Shown one piece after another: positions 9,733 to 18,784 of a stretch of DNA of 38,685 nucleotides; position 1 is the first letter of the stretch; each line of letters starts with the position of its first letter. The translations under genes were made by a program, and so were the position numbers. The DNA lies in assembly GCF_021287135.1 (NCBI RefSeq), contig NZ_JAJTBB010000051.1, positions 1 through 38,685 of the forward strand, written 5' to 3'. The notes below the pieces were generated by a model. The model saw nothing but the letters and a program-made list of their open reading frames with translations. It was not told where the DNA came from and made no database searches. Origin of the DNA: Acidovorax sp. Its GTDB lineage: Bacteria > Pseudomonadota > Gammaproteobacteria > Burkholderiales > Burkholderiaceae_C.

Positions 9733-11646
9733 ATGTCCGACGCTGCCGCCTCTGCTTCTCCCCCGCCCACCCACAGCTTCCGGCCCTCCACTGCGGAGTC
9801 GCTGTGGCAGCAGCTTTCCACCCCCCATCCCACCGTCGGGAAGGCGCGCCACCTGGGCGAGGCGCTGGTCCAGGCGGGCCTGCTGTCGGCATCGGCCCTG
9901 GAGGAGGGCCTGACCGCGCAGCAGCAGGAGCGCGGCCACGGCCTGCACCGGCAGATCGGCCAGATCCTGGTGGACAGCGGCATGCTGACCCAGGAGCAGC
10001 TGCGCCAGGTGATCGCCACCTGGCTGGGGGAGTACACCGTGCATCCCGGCGACATTGCCCCCGAGCCTGCAGCCCTGGCCCTGGTGCCCCGGGCGGTGGC
10101 GGAGCGCGAATCCGTGCTGCCGCTGATGGCCCGGGACGACGCGCTGGTGGTACTGATGGCCGACCCTTCGGACCGCGTGCTGCTGGACGAGCTGCGCTTC
10201 CTGTCCCAGCGCCGGGTGATCCCGCTGCAGGCGGCGCCCGGCACGCTGATGCCCGCCATCCACCGTGCCTACCGGCCCCAGCCCGGCGGCCGCAGCGAGG
10301 CACCGGCCGCCGCCCGCGCCACGGCGCGCGAGCTGGCCGCCAACCTGGGCAGCGCCACCGCGGCAGAGGGCGACGCCGAACAGGCCGACGTGATCAGCGA
10401 GTCGGACAACACCCTGGTGCGGCTCATCAACTCGGTGATCGACGAGGCCATCCACCACCGCGCCTCCGACATCCACATCGAGACCGAACCCGCGCCCCAC
10501 AACGTGCGCGTGCGGCTGCGCATCGACGGCGACCTCACGCCGTACCTGGAGCTGCCGGCCCGCTACCGCTTCGCCATGGTGGCGCGCATCAAGATCATGG
10601 CGGGCATGGACATCTCGGAGCACCGCAAGCCCCAGGACGGCAAGATCGACTTTGCCCGCTTTGGCGGCCCGCCGGTGGAGCTGCGCGTGGTCACCGTGCC
10701 CACCTCGCGCGGCCTGGAGGACGTGGTGCTGCGCCTGCTGGCAGGCGCCAAGCCACTGCCCCTGGAGAAGATCGGCCTGAGCCCCTCCAACCTGCAGGCC
10801 CTGCGGGCCGTGGTGCGCAAGAGCTACGGCCTGGTGCTGGTGTGCGGCCCCACGGGTTGCGGCAAGACGACCACGCTGCACTCGGTGGTGCGCGACATCA
10901 ACACCGCCGGACGCAAGATCTGGACGGCCGAGGACCCCATCGAGATCACGCAGGAGGGCCTGCGCCAAGTGCAGGTGAACCCGCGCATCGGCTGGACCTT
11001 TGCCGCCGCCATGCGCACCTTCCTGCGCGCCGACCCGGACGTGATCATGATCGGCGAGATGCGCGACGAGGAAACCGCGCGCATCGCCATCGAGGCCTCG
11101 CTCACCGGCCACCTGGTGCTGTCCACGCTGCACACCAACTCTGCGCCCGAGAGCATTGCGCGGCTGCTGGAAATCGGGCTGGACCCGTTCAACTTCTCCG
11201 ACTCCCTGCTGGCCATCCTGGCGCAGCGGCTGGTGCGCCGCCTGTGCCCCGCCTGCCGCCAGGCCCAGGTGGCCAGCCCCGATGCGCTGACGGCCCTGGC
11301 CTCGCAGTACCTGGAAAGCGGCACCGGCAACCACCCCGAGGCCCGCCAGGCCCAGGTGGCGCGCTGGCGCCAGCAGTACGGCACGCCCGAAGGCGAGCTG
11401 CGCCTGTGGCGCGCCGTGGGCTGCAGCCAGTGCGACGGCCACGGCTACCACGGGCGCCTGGGCATCCACGAGCTGATGATGAGCGACGACACCATCCGCC
11501 AGCACATTCGCCACCGCGCGCCCGCCTCGGACATCCGCCACTCGGCGCTGGCCGCCGGCATGCTCACACTGCGCCAGGACGGCATCGAAAAGATGCTGCA
11601 GGGGCTGACCGACATGGCGGAAGTGGTGGCCGCGACGAACCTGTAG
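9733..11646 (+). CDS. PilB/GspE/MshE-type secretion ATPase with MshEN-like N-terminal domain
   Basis: This is a cytoplasmic hexameric ATPase of the type II secretion/type IV pilus assembly superfamily, 637 residues. The N-terminus has two successive motifs, HLGEALVQAGLLSASALEEG (about 40-59) and QIGQILVDSGMLTQEQL (about 74-90). This is the layout of the c-di-GMP-binding MshEN domain. The ATPase core has Walker A GPTGCGKTT (372-380), the Asp box/Walker B DPDVIMIGEMRDEE (434-447) and the His box TGHLVLSTLHTN (458-469). A tetracysteine zinc site is formed by CPAC (505-508) and the later CSQC. No pilin, PilC or secretin gene is nearby, so its partner machine is unknown. It could be a pilB or gspE paralogue. 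Confidence 0.9.
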   Translation: MSDAAASASPPPTHSFRPSTAESLWQQLSTPHPTVGKARHLGEALVQAGLLSASALEEGLTAQQQERGHGLHRQIGQILVDSGMLTQEQLRQVIATWLGEYTVHPGDIAPEPAALALVPRAVAERESVLPLMARDDALVVLMADPSDRVLLDELRFLSQRRVIPLQAAPGTLMPAIHRAYRPQPGGRSEAPAAARATARELAANLGSATAAEGDAEQADVISESDNTLVRLINSVIDEAIHHRASDIHIETEPAPHNVRVRLRIDGDLTPYLELPARYRFAMVARIKIMAGMDISEHRKPQDGKIDFARFGGPPVELRVVTVPTSRGLEDVVLRLLAGAKPLPLEKIGLSPSNLQALRAVVRKSYGLVLVCGPTGCGKTTTLHSVVRDINTAGRKIWTAEDPIEITQEGLRQVQVNPRIGWTFAAAMRTFLRADPDVIMIGEMRDEETARIAIEASLTGHLVLSTLHTNSAPESIARLLEIGLDPFNFSDSLLAILAQRLVRRLCPACRQAQVASPDALTALASQYLESGTGNHPEARQAQVARWRQQYGTPEGELRLWRAVGCSQCDGHGYHGRLGIHELMMSDDTIRQHIRHRAPASDIRHSALAAGMLTLRQDGIEKMLQGLTDMAEVVAATNL

Positions 11647-11736
11647 GCGCCCTCCGGTCCACGGCGCCCGGCATTGCCCCTATGCTGGGCGCCTTGCGCT
11701 ACACCAGCGCCCCTGCGCCCCTTGCCACCGTTCCCC

Positions 11737-12375
11737 ATGCTCCACTACCTCACCATCCCCGTCACGCCCTTCCAGCAGAACTGCTCCCTCGTGTGGTGCG
11801 ACGCCACCCGGCAAGCGGCCGTGATCGACCCCGGCGGCGACCTGGACGTGCTGCTGGCCGAGGTGCGGCGGCTGGGCCTGACGCTCTCGCAGATCTGGCT
11901 CACGCACGCGCACATCGACCACGCGGGCGGCACGGGCGAGCTGGCCGAGCGCCTCTCCCTGCCCATCGTGGGGCCGCACCCGGGCGACCAGTTCTGGATC
12001 GACGGGCTGCCGCAGCAAAGCGCGATGTTTGGCTTCCCGCCCGCGCAGCATTTCACGCCCACGCGCTGGCTGCACGACGGGGACACGGTGCAGATCGGCC
12101 ACGAAACCCTGAATGTGCGGCACTGCCCCGGCCACACCCCGGGCCATGTGGTGTTCCACGCCCCGCAGATCGACCGGGCCTTTGTGGGCGACGTGCTGTT
12201 TGCCGGCAGCATCGGCCGCACGGACTTCCCCCAGGGCAACCACCAGCAGCTCATCGAGAGCATCACGCAGCGGCTGTGGCCCATGGGCGACCAGACGGTG
12301 TTCATTCCCGGCCACGGGCCGGAAAGCACCTTCGGGCGCGAGCGCCGGACCAACCCCTACGTGGGCAACTCCTGA
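11737..12375 (+). CDS. Metallo-beta-lactamase-fold hydrolase, glyoxalase II-like (YcbL type)
   Basis: The protein has 212 residues and the binuclear-metal signature THAHIDHAGG (about residues 57-66). Other metal ligands are in CPGHTPGHVVF, FVGDVLFAGSIGRTDFPQG and the C-terminal FIPGHGPESTFGRERRTNPY. This set matches short YcbL-like glyoxalase II homologues, which lack the substrate-binding helical domain of full GloB. The substrate is therefore not certain; thioester hydrolysis is the likely chemistry. The start is the ATG at 11737 (MLHYLTIPVTPFQQNC); the in-frame extension to 11674 has no family character. It follows the ATPase gene by 90 nt on the same strand. Confidence 0.9.
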   Translation: MLHYLTIPVTPFQQNCSLVWCDATRQAAVIDPGGDLDVLLAEVRRLGLTLSQIWLTHAHIDHAGGTGELAERLSLPIVGPHPGDQFWIDGLPQQSAMFGFPPAQHFTPTRWLHDGDTVQIGHETLNVRHCPGHTPGHVVFHAPQIDRAFVGDVLFAGSIGRTDFPQGNHQQLIESITQRLWPMGDQTVFIPGHGPESTFGRERRTNPYVGNS

Positions 12376-12429
12376 GCCCCCGACCGGCGCCAGCGGGGCC
12401 GCGCCAGGGCGCCGGGCCGCAGCGCAAAA

Positions 12430-12494
12430 GCTATTAAAACAATAGCTGTTTGCGCTTGCCTGCAAAGCGCCCAGGCCATTTTTCGCTGCAAATC
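12430..12494 (+). repeat. Repeat family 2, copy after the glyoxalase II-like gene
   Basis: Two adjacent hairpins are present: GCTATT-AAAAC-AATAGC (12430-12446) and GCGCTT-7 nt-AAGCGC (12452-12470). They are followed by CAGGCCATTTTTC. The same arrangement appears at 20691-20756 and, on the other strand, at 31471-31536. Confidence 0.8.
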
Positions 12495-12623
12495 CAGCCC
12501 CCGGGCAGTTCTTGATTCGTATCAATGCGCCGCCGCGCAGCGGGCGCATGCTGGCACACAGGGCGGCACCCCATTGACGGTGCCGCCCGCCACGACCAAC
12601 GACAAGAAAGAGAGGGCTTGCCC

Positions 12624-14186
12624 ATGCCATCCGTTCCCGCACCGCAGCCATCCGGCCGTGCTCCCACCCTGGCTCCCCCACCGGCACCGGCTGCCCCGGC
12701 GGGGCCGCAGATCACCTCGCACCCCGAGCCCAGCTCCAACCGCAAGTTCGCGTTCCTGCTGCTGGCGGTGGCGCTGTACGGCCTGGTGTTGCTGCTGCCC
12801 ACGCCGGCCGGCCTCACGCCCGCGGGGCAAGTCGCCCTGGCGCTGCTGGCGCTGGTCATCACGCTGTGGATCAGCGAGTGCGTGTCGCCGGCCAACAGCG
12901 CGGTGCTGCTGATCGGCATGGCGGTGCTGGGACTGATGGGCAAGCCGCTCACGCCCGGTGCCAAGGCCATGGGTTCGGCCGATGCGCTGACTACCATGCT
13001 GGGCGGCTTCGCGTCCACCGCCGTGCTGCTGGTGGCCGCGGCGCTGTTCCTGGCCGTGGCGCTCAAGCACACGGGGCTGGACCGGCGCGTGGCGCTGCTG
13101 GTGATGAGCCGGGTGGGCATTTCGCCCGCGCGGCTCACGGTGGGCGCGATGCTGGTGGGCTTCGTGCTGGCGCTGTTCATTCCCTCGGCCACGGCCCGCG
13201 TGGGCGCGGTGATCCCGATCATGGTGGGCATCACGGCGGCCCTGGGCCTGCCGGTGGGCAGCAGCCTGGGCGCGGCGCTGATGATCGTCACCGCGCAGGC
13301 CTGCTCCATCTTCAACATGGCCATCAAGACCGGCGCGGCGCAGAACCTGATCAGCCTGAACTTCATGCAGGCCACGTTCGGCCACACCGTGACCTGGAGC
13401 CAGTGGTTCCTGACGGCCCTGCCCTTCACCCTGGGCATGAGCGTGGTGCTGTTCTTCGTGTCGCTGTGGATCCTGAAGCCCTCGGTCGAAGCGGGGGAGA
13501 ACGCCACGGAAAAGCTGCGCGAGCAGCTCCAGGCCCTGGGCCCCGTCACCGCCCCTGAAAAGCGCCTGATCGCCGTGGCGCTGCTGCTGCTGGTGATGTG
13601 GTCCACCGAAGGCCTGCTGCACCCGCTGGACACCACCACCACCACGCAGCTGGGCATTGCGCTGCTGCTCATGCCCAAGATTGGCGTCATGCACTGGTCG
13701 CAGGCCGAGAAGCTCGTGCCCTGGGGCACCGTGGTGCTGTTTGCCGCGTCCATTTCGCTGGGCACCCTGCTGTCCAAGACCGGCGCGGCTGCCTGGCTGG
13801 CGCAGCAGACGCTGGGGCAGATGGGCCTGTCGGCCCTGCCCGTGGTGGCGGTGATCGGCGCGCTGTCGCTCTTCAGCATCGTGCTGCACCTGGGCTTTGC
13901 CTCGGCCACGGGGCTGGCCAGCACGCTCATCCCCATCTTCATTGCGTTTGCGCAGTCGCTGCCCGTGTCCAGGGAGACGGCGTTCGGCATCGTCATGGTC
14001 CAGAGCTTCGTCGTCTCGTTCGGCTTCATCCTGCCCACCAATGCGCCGCAGAACATGCTGTGCTACGGCACCGGGGCCTTTGGCACCAGCCAGTTCGCCA
14101 AGGTGGGCCTGCTGCTCACGCTGGCGGGGCTGGGCCTGATCCTGCTGCTGTCGGCCACGCTGTGGCCCCTGATGGGCGTGCTGTAG
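12624..14186 (+). CDS. DASS/SLC13-family anion (dicarboxylate or sulfate) transporter
   Basis: The 520-residue inner-membrane protein has 11 or more hydrophobic segments beginning near residue 40. The N-terminal cytoplasmic tail is Pro/Ala-rich. Family-like blocks are LWISECVSPANSAVLLIGMA, PSATARVGAVIPIM (about the first SNT-type region) and SFGFILPTNAPQNMLCYGTG (second repeat, near the C-terminus). This inverted-repeat pattern is typical of sodium-coupled carboxylate/sulfate carriers of the DASS family. The substrate cannot be told from the sequence. The start at 12624 has AGAGAGGG seven nt upstream, better than the in-frame start at 12525. The gene is isolated, with 248 nt before and 152 nt after. 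Confidence 0.85.
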   Translation: MPSVPAPQPSGRAPTLAPPPAPAAPAGPQITSHPEPSSNRKFAFLLLAVALYGLVLLLPTPAGLTPAGQVALALLALVITLWISECVSPANSAVLLIGMAVLGLMGKPLTPGAKAMGSADALTTMLGGFASTAVLLVAAALFLAVALKHTGLDRRVALLVMSRVGISPARLTVGAMLVGFVLALFIPSATARVGAVIPIMVGITAALGLPVGSSLGAALMIVTAQACSIFNMAIKTGAAQNLISLNFMQATFGHTVTWSQWFLTALPFTLGMSVVLFFVSLWILKPSVEAGENATEKLREQLQALGPVTAPEKRLIAVALLLLVMWSTEGLLHPLDTTTTTQLGIALLLMPKIGVMHWSQAEKLVPWGTVVLFAASISLGTLLSKTGAAAWLAQQTLGQMGLSALPVVAVIGALSLFSIVLHLGFASATGLASTLIPIFIAFAQSLPVSRETAFGIVMVQSFVVSFGFILPTNAPQNMLCYGTGAFGTSQFAKVGLLLTLAGLGLILLLSATLWPLMGVL

Positions 14187-14338
14187 CAGGGCGGCCCCCG
14201 GCCACGGCGCAGGTCGGGTTACCCCGGGCCGGTCCGGCCCTCGCGGGCGGCGCAGACTGGTTACGATGTATCACTTTGTAGCCACTCCCTGTCCACCCCG
14301 TTCCTGCGGACCGCGCTCCGCAGCCCCGGGCCTGCTCC

Positions 14339-15430
14339 ATGTCCTACCCGCCGTCCGTGCTGCCGTCGTCTCCGCCCCCGCCCCAGCGCGGCTCCAGCCT
14401 GGCGGGCAAGGCGTACTGGGCGATGGTGCAGCGCGTGGCGCTGACAGCGGCCTGCATTGACCTGGGGTACATCGCCCTGTTTCTGTGGCTGGGCTCGCGC
14501 CCCCTGGCGCTGGTGAACCTGGCCAGCATTGCGCTGTACCTGGGGGCGTATGCGCTGATCCAGCGGCGACGCAACGCCCTGGCGCTGGTACTGATCTGGA
14601 CGGAAGTCATCGGCCACTCGGCCCTGGGGTCGCTGCTCATCGGCTGGGACAGCGGCTTTCACTACTACCTGCTGCTGTTCATCCCGGCCATCGTGATCGC
14701 CAATGCCGGGCGGTTTGCCGCGCCCATCGTGCTGGCGCTGCTGGCCTACTACATCGGGCTGCGCGTGCTGTGCGACTACACCGGGCCGCTGGACCCGCTG
14801 CCCGGCCGCGGCATGCAGCTGGTCAACTGGATCCACATCTGCATCGCCTTTGCCCTCTCCGCGGCGCTGGCGGCGTTCTACCGGCGCACCATCCTGATCG
14901 CGGAGCGGCGGCTGCTGAAGCTGGCGACGCTGGACGGGCTCACGGGCCTGTACAACCGCAGCCACTTCCAGGAGCAGGCGAGCGCCGCCCTGGCCCGCTG
15001 CGCCGAGCTGGGCGCACCGGCCGCGCTGTGGCTGTGCGATGTGGACCACTTCAAGCAGGTGAACGACACCCACGGCCATGCGGTGGGCGACAAGGTGCTG
15101 CAGGCCGTGGCGCGCACCCTGGGCGCCCACCTGCGGGACGGGGACCTGCTCGCGCGCTGGGGCGGCGAGGAGTTCCTGGCCCTGCTGCCCCTGACGGATG
15201 CCGACACCGCGCAGCAGGTGGCCGAGCGTGTGCGCCAGGCGGTGCAGGACAGCAGCGTGCCGCTGGAGGGCAGCGGGCGGGAGCCGGCCGCCCTGCGCGT
15301 GACGCTGTCGTTCGGCGTGACGCCCGTGCGCGATGCGCGGGACCTGAAGGCGGCCACGGCCCGGGCCGACCGGGCGCTGTATGCCAGCAAGCGCGCCGGG
15401 CGCAACTGCGTGAGCGTGAGCGTGGGCTGA
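14339..15430 (+). CDS. Membrane-bound diguanylate cyclase (GGDEF)
   Basis: The enzyme makes c-di-GMP from two GTP. The 363-residue protein has an N-terminal domain with about six membrane helices (residues 30-185), then a GGDEF domain. That domain begins with LATLDGLTGLYNRSHF, continues with WLCDVDHFKQVNDTHGHAVG, and has the active-site loop RWGGEEF (273-279). The inhibitory I-site RxxD is present as RDGD (266-269), exactly five residues before GGEEF, so product inhibition is expected. No EAL domain is present. It converges with the M48 protease gene across 15 nt that form a hairpin. The nearby ATPase at 9733-11646 has a possible c-di-GMP-binding domain. Confidence 0.94.
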   Translation: MSYPPSVLPSSPPPPQRGSSLAGKAYWAMVQRVALTAACIDLGYIALFLWLGSRPLALVNLASIALYLGAYALIQRRRNALALVLIWTEVIGHSALGSLLIGWDSGFHYYLLLFIPAIVIANAGRFAAPIVLALLAYYIGLRVLCDYTGPLDPLPGRGMQLVNWIHICIAFALSAALAAFYRRTILIAERRLLKLATLDGLTGLYNRSHFQEQASAALARCAELGAPAALWLCDVDHFKQVNDTHGHAVGDKVLQAVARTLGAHLRDGDLLARWGGEEFLALLPLTDADTAQQVAERVRQAVQDSSVPLEGSGREPAALRVTLSFGVTPVRDARDLKAATARADRALYASKRAGRNCVSVSVG

Positions 15431-15452
15431 CGGCGCCCCGGCGCGTCAGCCC
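15424..15452. terminator. Hairpin spanning the convergent stop codons of the GGDEF and M48 genes
   Basis: A perfect 9-bp inverted repeat, GGGCTGACG (15424-15432) and CGTCAGCCC (15444-15452), surrounds an 11-nt GC-rich loop. The stop codons of both genes lie within the arms. No T-run follows, so intrinsic termination is possible but not shown. Confidence 0.5.
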
Positions 15453-16297
15453 GGCTTGCGCGCCGCCTCGTACAGGCCCTGCACCTTCGGCACGTTCATC
15501 TCCAGCTCCTTGATGCGCGCGGGTCCCGAGGGGTGGGTGGACAGAAAGGCCAGCCCGCCCTGCTTGCTGCCGCTGGCGTTGCCCATCTTCTGCCACAGGC
15601 TCACGGCGGCCTGGGGCTGGTAGCCCGCGCGGGCGGCCAGCTCCAGCCCCACCAGGTCGGCCTCGCTCTCGTCCGAGCGGCTGAACTGCAGCGTGAGCAA
15701 CTGCCCGCCCAGGCTGGCGGCAGCCTGGCCCAGGTCGCCCAGCCCCAGCAGCTGCGAGCCCAGGCGCAGGGCCAGGTTGGTGCCCTGCGTCTTGGCGATG
15801 CGCTCGCGGGCGTGCTCGCGCAGGGCATGGGCCATTTCGTGGCCCATGACCATGGCGGCCTCGTCGTCGGTAAGCTTGAGCTGATCGAGGATGCCGGTGT
15901 AGAAGGCGATCTTGCCGCCCGGCATGCAGAACGCGTTGATCTGCTGGCTGCCAATCAGGTTGACCTCCCAGCGCCACTGCCGGGCGCGGTCGTTCCAGGC
16001 GCCGGCGAACGGGATCAGGCGCTTGGCGATGGCGTGCAGCCGCTGCAGCTGCGGGTGCCCCTCAGGTGCCAGCGCGCGCTTGGCGCGGGCCTGCTCCAGC
16101 ATCTGGCGGTATTGCTGCGCGGCGGAGTTCTCCAGCGTTTCGGCCGGCACCAGTTTGCGCAGGCTGGACGACGAGCCCACATCCACCTGCGCCAGCACGG
16201 GCGCCGCCGCGGTGGCGCCGGCCGCCAGCAGAAACGCGCGGCGCGCGGACCAGGGCGACGAAGGAGCCACGGAGGGCGTGGGGCACAGAAAGCACAT
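15446..16297 (-). CDS. M48-family zinc metalloprotease, exported
   Basis: The 283-residue protein has a Tat-like or Sec signal with SARRAFLLAAGATAAAPVLA (about residues 17-36). The zinc-binding HEMAH motif is at about 153-157. The third ligand is probably Glu 212 in RSDESEADLVG, and the ending is STHPSGPARIKEL, as in periplasmic BepA/LoiP-like and Oma1-like peptidases. The family works in envelope protein quality control. I chose the ATG at 16295-16297 because it opens directly onto the signal sequence; a TATTAT (16323-16328, minus) just upstream could be its -10. The in-frame extension to 16444 would put that promoter inside the gene. Confidence 0.9.
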   Translation of the reverse strand: MCFLCPTPSVAPSSPWSARRAFLLAAGATAAAPVLAQVDVGSSSSLRKLVPAETLENSAAQQYRQMLEQARAKRALAPEGHPQLQRLHAIAKRLIPFAGAWNDRARQWRWEVNLIGSQQINAFCMPGGKIAFYTGILDQLKLTDDEAAMVMGHEMAHALREHARERIAKTQGTNLALRLGSQLLGLGDLGQAAASLGGQLLTLQFSRSDESEADLVGLELAARAGYQPQAAVSLWQKMGNASGSKQGGLAFLSTHPSGPARIKELEMNVPKVQGLYEAARKPG

Positions 16298-16459
16298 ACG
16301 GAACGACCAATCACCAGAGGGAATAATAGGCGCCGCTGACGCGGTCAGGCATGCGCCCTTCCGCAGTCCACCCGGCACCAGGACTCTCGCCCCAGATGGA
16401 GGCCGGCAGGCCTGCTGCAAGAGGGGGCCAGCGATGATAGACACAACCTCCGGGCGCCC

Positions 16460-17854
16460 ATGTCAGACACCTCCGCCAACACCTCCCCCCGCGCCGACGC
16501 GCCCGCCGGCCCCGGCTCCGCCGCGCCCACCTCCTGGCTGCAGACCCTGCGCGTGTACCTGGAGCCGGCCAGCCTGCGCATGCTCACCCTGGGCTTTGCT
16601 GCGGGGCTGCCGCTGCTGCTGGTGCTGGGCACGCTGAGCTTCCGGCTTCGCGAGGCGGGCATCGACCGCAGCACCATCGGCTACCTCAGCTGGGTGGGCC
16701 TGGCCTATGGCTTCAAGTGGGTGTGGGCGCCGCTGGTGGACCGCATGCCCATCCCGTTGCTCACGCCGCTGATGGGCCGGCGGCGCAGCTGGCTGCTGCT
16801 GGCGCAGCTGGTGGTGGCGGCGGGCCTGGTGGGCATGGCCCTGGCCGACCCGCGGCTCACGCTGGGACCCATCGTGGGGTGCGCGCTGGCCGTGGCGTTC
16901 GGCTCGGCCACGCAGGACATTGCGCTGGACGCCTTCCGCATCGAATCGGCCGATGCCAACCACCAGGCGGCGCTGGCGGCCTCCTACCAGACGGGCTACC
17001 GCCTGGCCATGATCTGGGCCGGCGCCGGCGTGCTGTGGATCGCAGCACGCTCGGAAGTGGCGCCGGCCGCGGGCGCGCTGGCGGCACAGGGTGCCGCCGC
17101 GTACCAGAACGGCGCCTGGCAGACGGCCTACCTGGTCATGGCCGCGTCGATGGCCGTGGGCATCGTGACCGTGCTGTTCTCGCGCGAGCCCGCGCCGGTG
17201 CAGCTGCCCCCCGCCAAGAACGCCGCGGAGTGGATCCGTGGCGCGGTGGTGGAGCCGTTCGCAGACTTCCTGCGGCGCTACGGCTGGCATGCGGCGCTGA
17301 TCCTGGCCCTGATCGCCGTCTACCGCATCAGCGACGTGGTGATGGGCATCATGGCCAACCCGTTCTATGTGGACATGGGCTTCACCAAGGACGAGGTGGC
17401 CGCCGTCACCAAGGTCTATGGCGTCATCATGACGCTGGCCGGCGCGTTCGTGGGCGGCTCGCTGTCCATGCGCTTTGGCGTGATGCGCATCCTGATGCTG
17501 GGCGCCATCCTGAGCGCCGCCAGCAACCTGCTGTTCGCCTGGCTGGCGGGCCACGGGCACGACGTGACGGCGCTGATCGCCGTGGTCTCGGCCGACAACC
17601 TGGCCGGGGGCATCGCATCGGCGGCGTTCATCGCCTACCTCTCCAGCCTCACCAACGTGAGCTATTCGGCCACGCAGTACGCGCTGTTCAGCTCCATGAT
17701 GCTGCTGCTGCCGAAGTTCGTCGCGGGCTTCTCGGGCGACTACGTCAACGCCTTCGGCTACGCGCACTTCTTCCTGTCGACCGCGCTGCTGGGGCTGCCG
17801 GTGCTGGTGCTGGTGTGGCTGGCTTCACGCATCAAAACACCGTCAAAGGCTTGA
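16460..17854 (+). CDS. ampG: AmpG-like muropeptide permease (MFS)
   Basis: AmpG imports GlcNAc-anhydro-muropeptides from the periplasm for cell-wall recycling. The 464-residue protein has about 12-14 membrane segments. Characteristic stretches are LGFAAGLPLLLVLGTLSFRL, VGLAYGFKWVWAPLVDR, FGSATQDIALDAFRIE and YLSSLTNVSYSATQYALFSS, the last strongly AmpG-like. The start at 16460 gives a Ser/Ala/Pro-rich cytoplasmic N-terminus of about 25 residues. The last seven codons and the stop (from 17831) lie inside a degenerate copy of repeat family 2, so the C-terminus RIKTPSKA may derive from the repeat. Confidence 0.92.
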   Translation: MSDTSANTSPRADAPAGPGSAAPTSWLQTLRVYLEPASLRMLTLGFAAGLPLLLVLGTLSFRLREAGIDRSTIGYLSWVGLAYGFKWVWAPLVDRMPIPLLTPLMGRRRSWLLLAQLVVAAGLVGMALADPRLTLGPIVGCALAVAFGSATQDIALDAFRIESADANHQAALAASYQTGYRLAMIWAGAGVLWIAARSEVAPAAGALAAQGAAAYQNGAWQTAYLVMAASMAVGIVTVLFSREPAPVQLPPAKNAAEWIRGAVVEPFADFLRRYGWHAALILALIAVYRISDVVMGIMANPFYVDMGFTKDEVAAVTKVYGVIMTLAGAFVGGSLSMRFGVMRILMLGAILSAASNLLFAWLAGHGHDVTALIAVVSADNLAGGIASAAFIAYLSSLTNVSYSATQYALFSSMMLLLPKFVAGFSGDYVNAFGYAHFFLSTALLGLPVLVLVWLASRIKTPSKA

Positions 17855-17888
17855 AGGGCCAGCGCAAGCAGCTATACAAAACATAGCA
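17830..17888 (-). repeat. Repeat family 2, degenerate copy overlapping the ampG 3' end
   Basis: On the minus strand this reads GCTAT-7 nt-ATAGC (17871-17887 in plus coordinates), then TGCTTGCGCTGG. The second hairpin is degraded. The distal part overlaps the last codons and stop of ampG. Confidence 0.6.
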
Positions 17889-18012
17889 ATCTTTCCCCGG
17901 CACTTGCAACCGCCGCGGCCGCCGGTTTACCGGAACTTTACGGGGGCGACAACGCGGCGAGACGCCTGGCCGGGAGCATGGTGGCCAGGTTCTCCGCACT
18001 ACACTGACCGCC

Positions 18013-18735
18013 ATGAGCTCCCAACTGCTGATGATCGAAGACGATGCCCGCCTCGCGCAGATGGTGGGCGAGTACCTGGGCCAGTCGGGCCTGCAGGTCA
18101 CGCATTGCGCGGACGGCAAGAGCGGGCTGGCCCAGCTGCAGGGCGACGCGGGCGCGCCGTTGCCCGACCTGGTGATCCTGGACCTGATGCTGCCCGACAT
18201 GGACGGGCTGGAAGTGTGCCGGCGCATCCGTTCGCTGCAGGGCAGCGCGGCCCAGGTGCCGGTGCTGATGCTCACCGCCAAGGGCGATCCCATGGACCGC
18301 ATCATCGGCCTGGAGCTGGGCGCCGACGACTACCTGCCCAAGCCGTTCGAGCCCCGCGAGCTGCTGGCCCGCATCCGCGCCATCCTGCGCCGCCGCACCG
18401 ACGGCGCCACCGCAGCCGCCGCCACGCAGGCGCTGCGCTTTGGCTCGCTGGAGATCGACCGCGACGCCCGCACCGTGACGGTGGGCGGCCAGCCGGCCGA
18501 CCTCACCTCCTACCAGTTCGACCTGCTGGTGGCGCTGGCCGAGCGCGCGGGCCGCGTGCTCACGCGCGACCAGATCATGGAAGCCGTGCGGGGCCGCGAG
18601 CTGGAGGCCTTCGACCGCAGCATCGACGTGCACATGGGCCGCATCCGCGCCGCCATCGAGTCCGACCCCAAGAACCCGCGCCGCATCCTCACCGTGCGCG
18701 GCGTGGGCTACGTTTTCGCCAAGCAACAAGACTGA
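18013..18735 (+). CDS. OmpR/PhoB-family response regulator
   Basis: The 240-residue protein has a receiver domain with acidic pair E9-D10-D11, phosphorylation site D57 (ILDLMLPDMDG), T88 in MLTAKG and K110 in YLPKPFEP. A short Ala-rich linker (about 128-137) leads to a winged-helix DNA-binding domain with LTSYQFDLLVALAERAGRVL, RSIDVHMGRIRAAIE and the ending VRGVGYVFAKQQD. It lies 49 nt before its histidine kinase on the same strand. The RstA/CpxR-like sequence suggests an envelope-related signal, but the regulon cannot be read from here. Confidence 0.95.
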   Translation: MSSQLLMIEDDARLAQMVGEYLGQSGLQVTHCADGKSGLAQLQGDAGAPLPDLVILDLMLPDMDGLEVCRRIRSLQGSAAQVPVLMLTAKGDPMDRIIGLELGADDYLPKPFEPRELLARIRAILRRRTDGATAAAATQALRFGSLEIDRDARTVTVGGQPADLTSYQFDLLVALAERAGRVLTRDQIMEAVRGRELEAFDRSIDVHMGRIRAAIESDPKNPRRILTVRGVGYVFAKQQD

Positions 18736-18784
18736 GCCGCCCGGCCCCGGCGCGGCCACAGGCTTCTTCTGCCCCAGATTCCGC

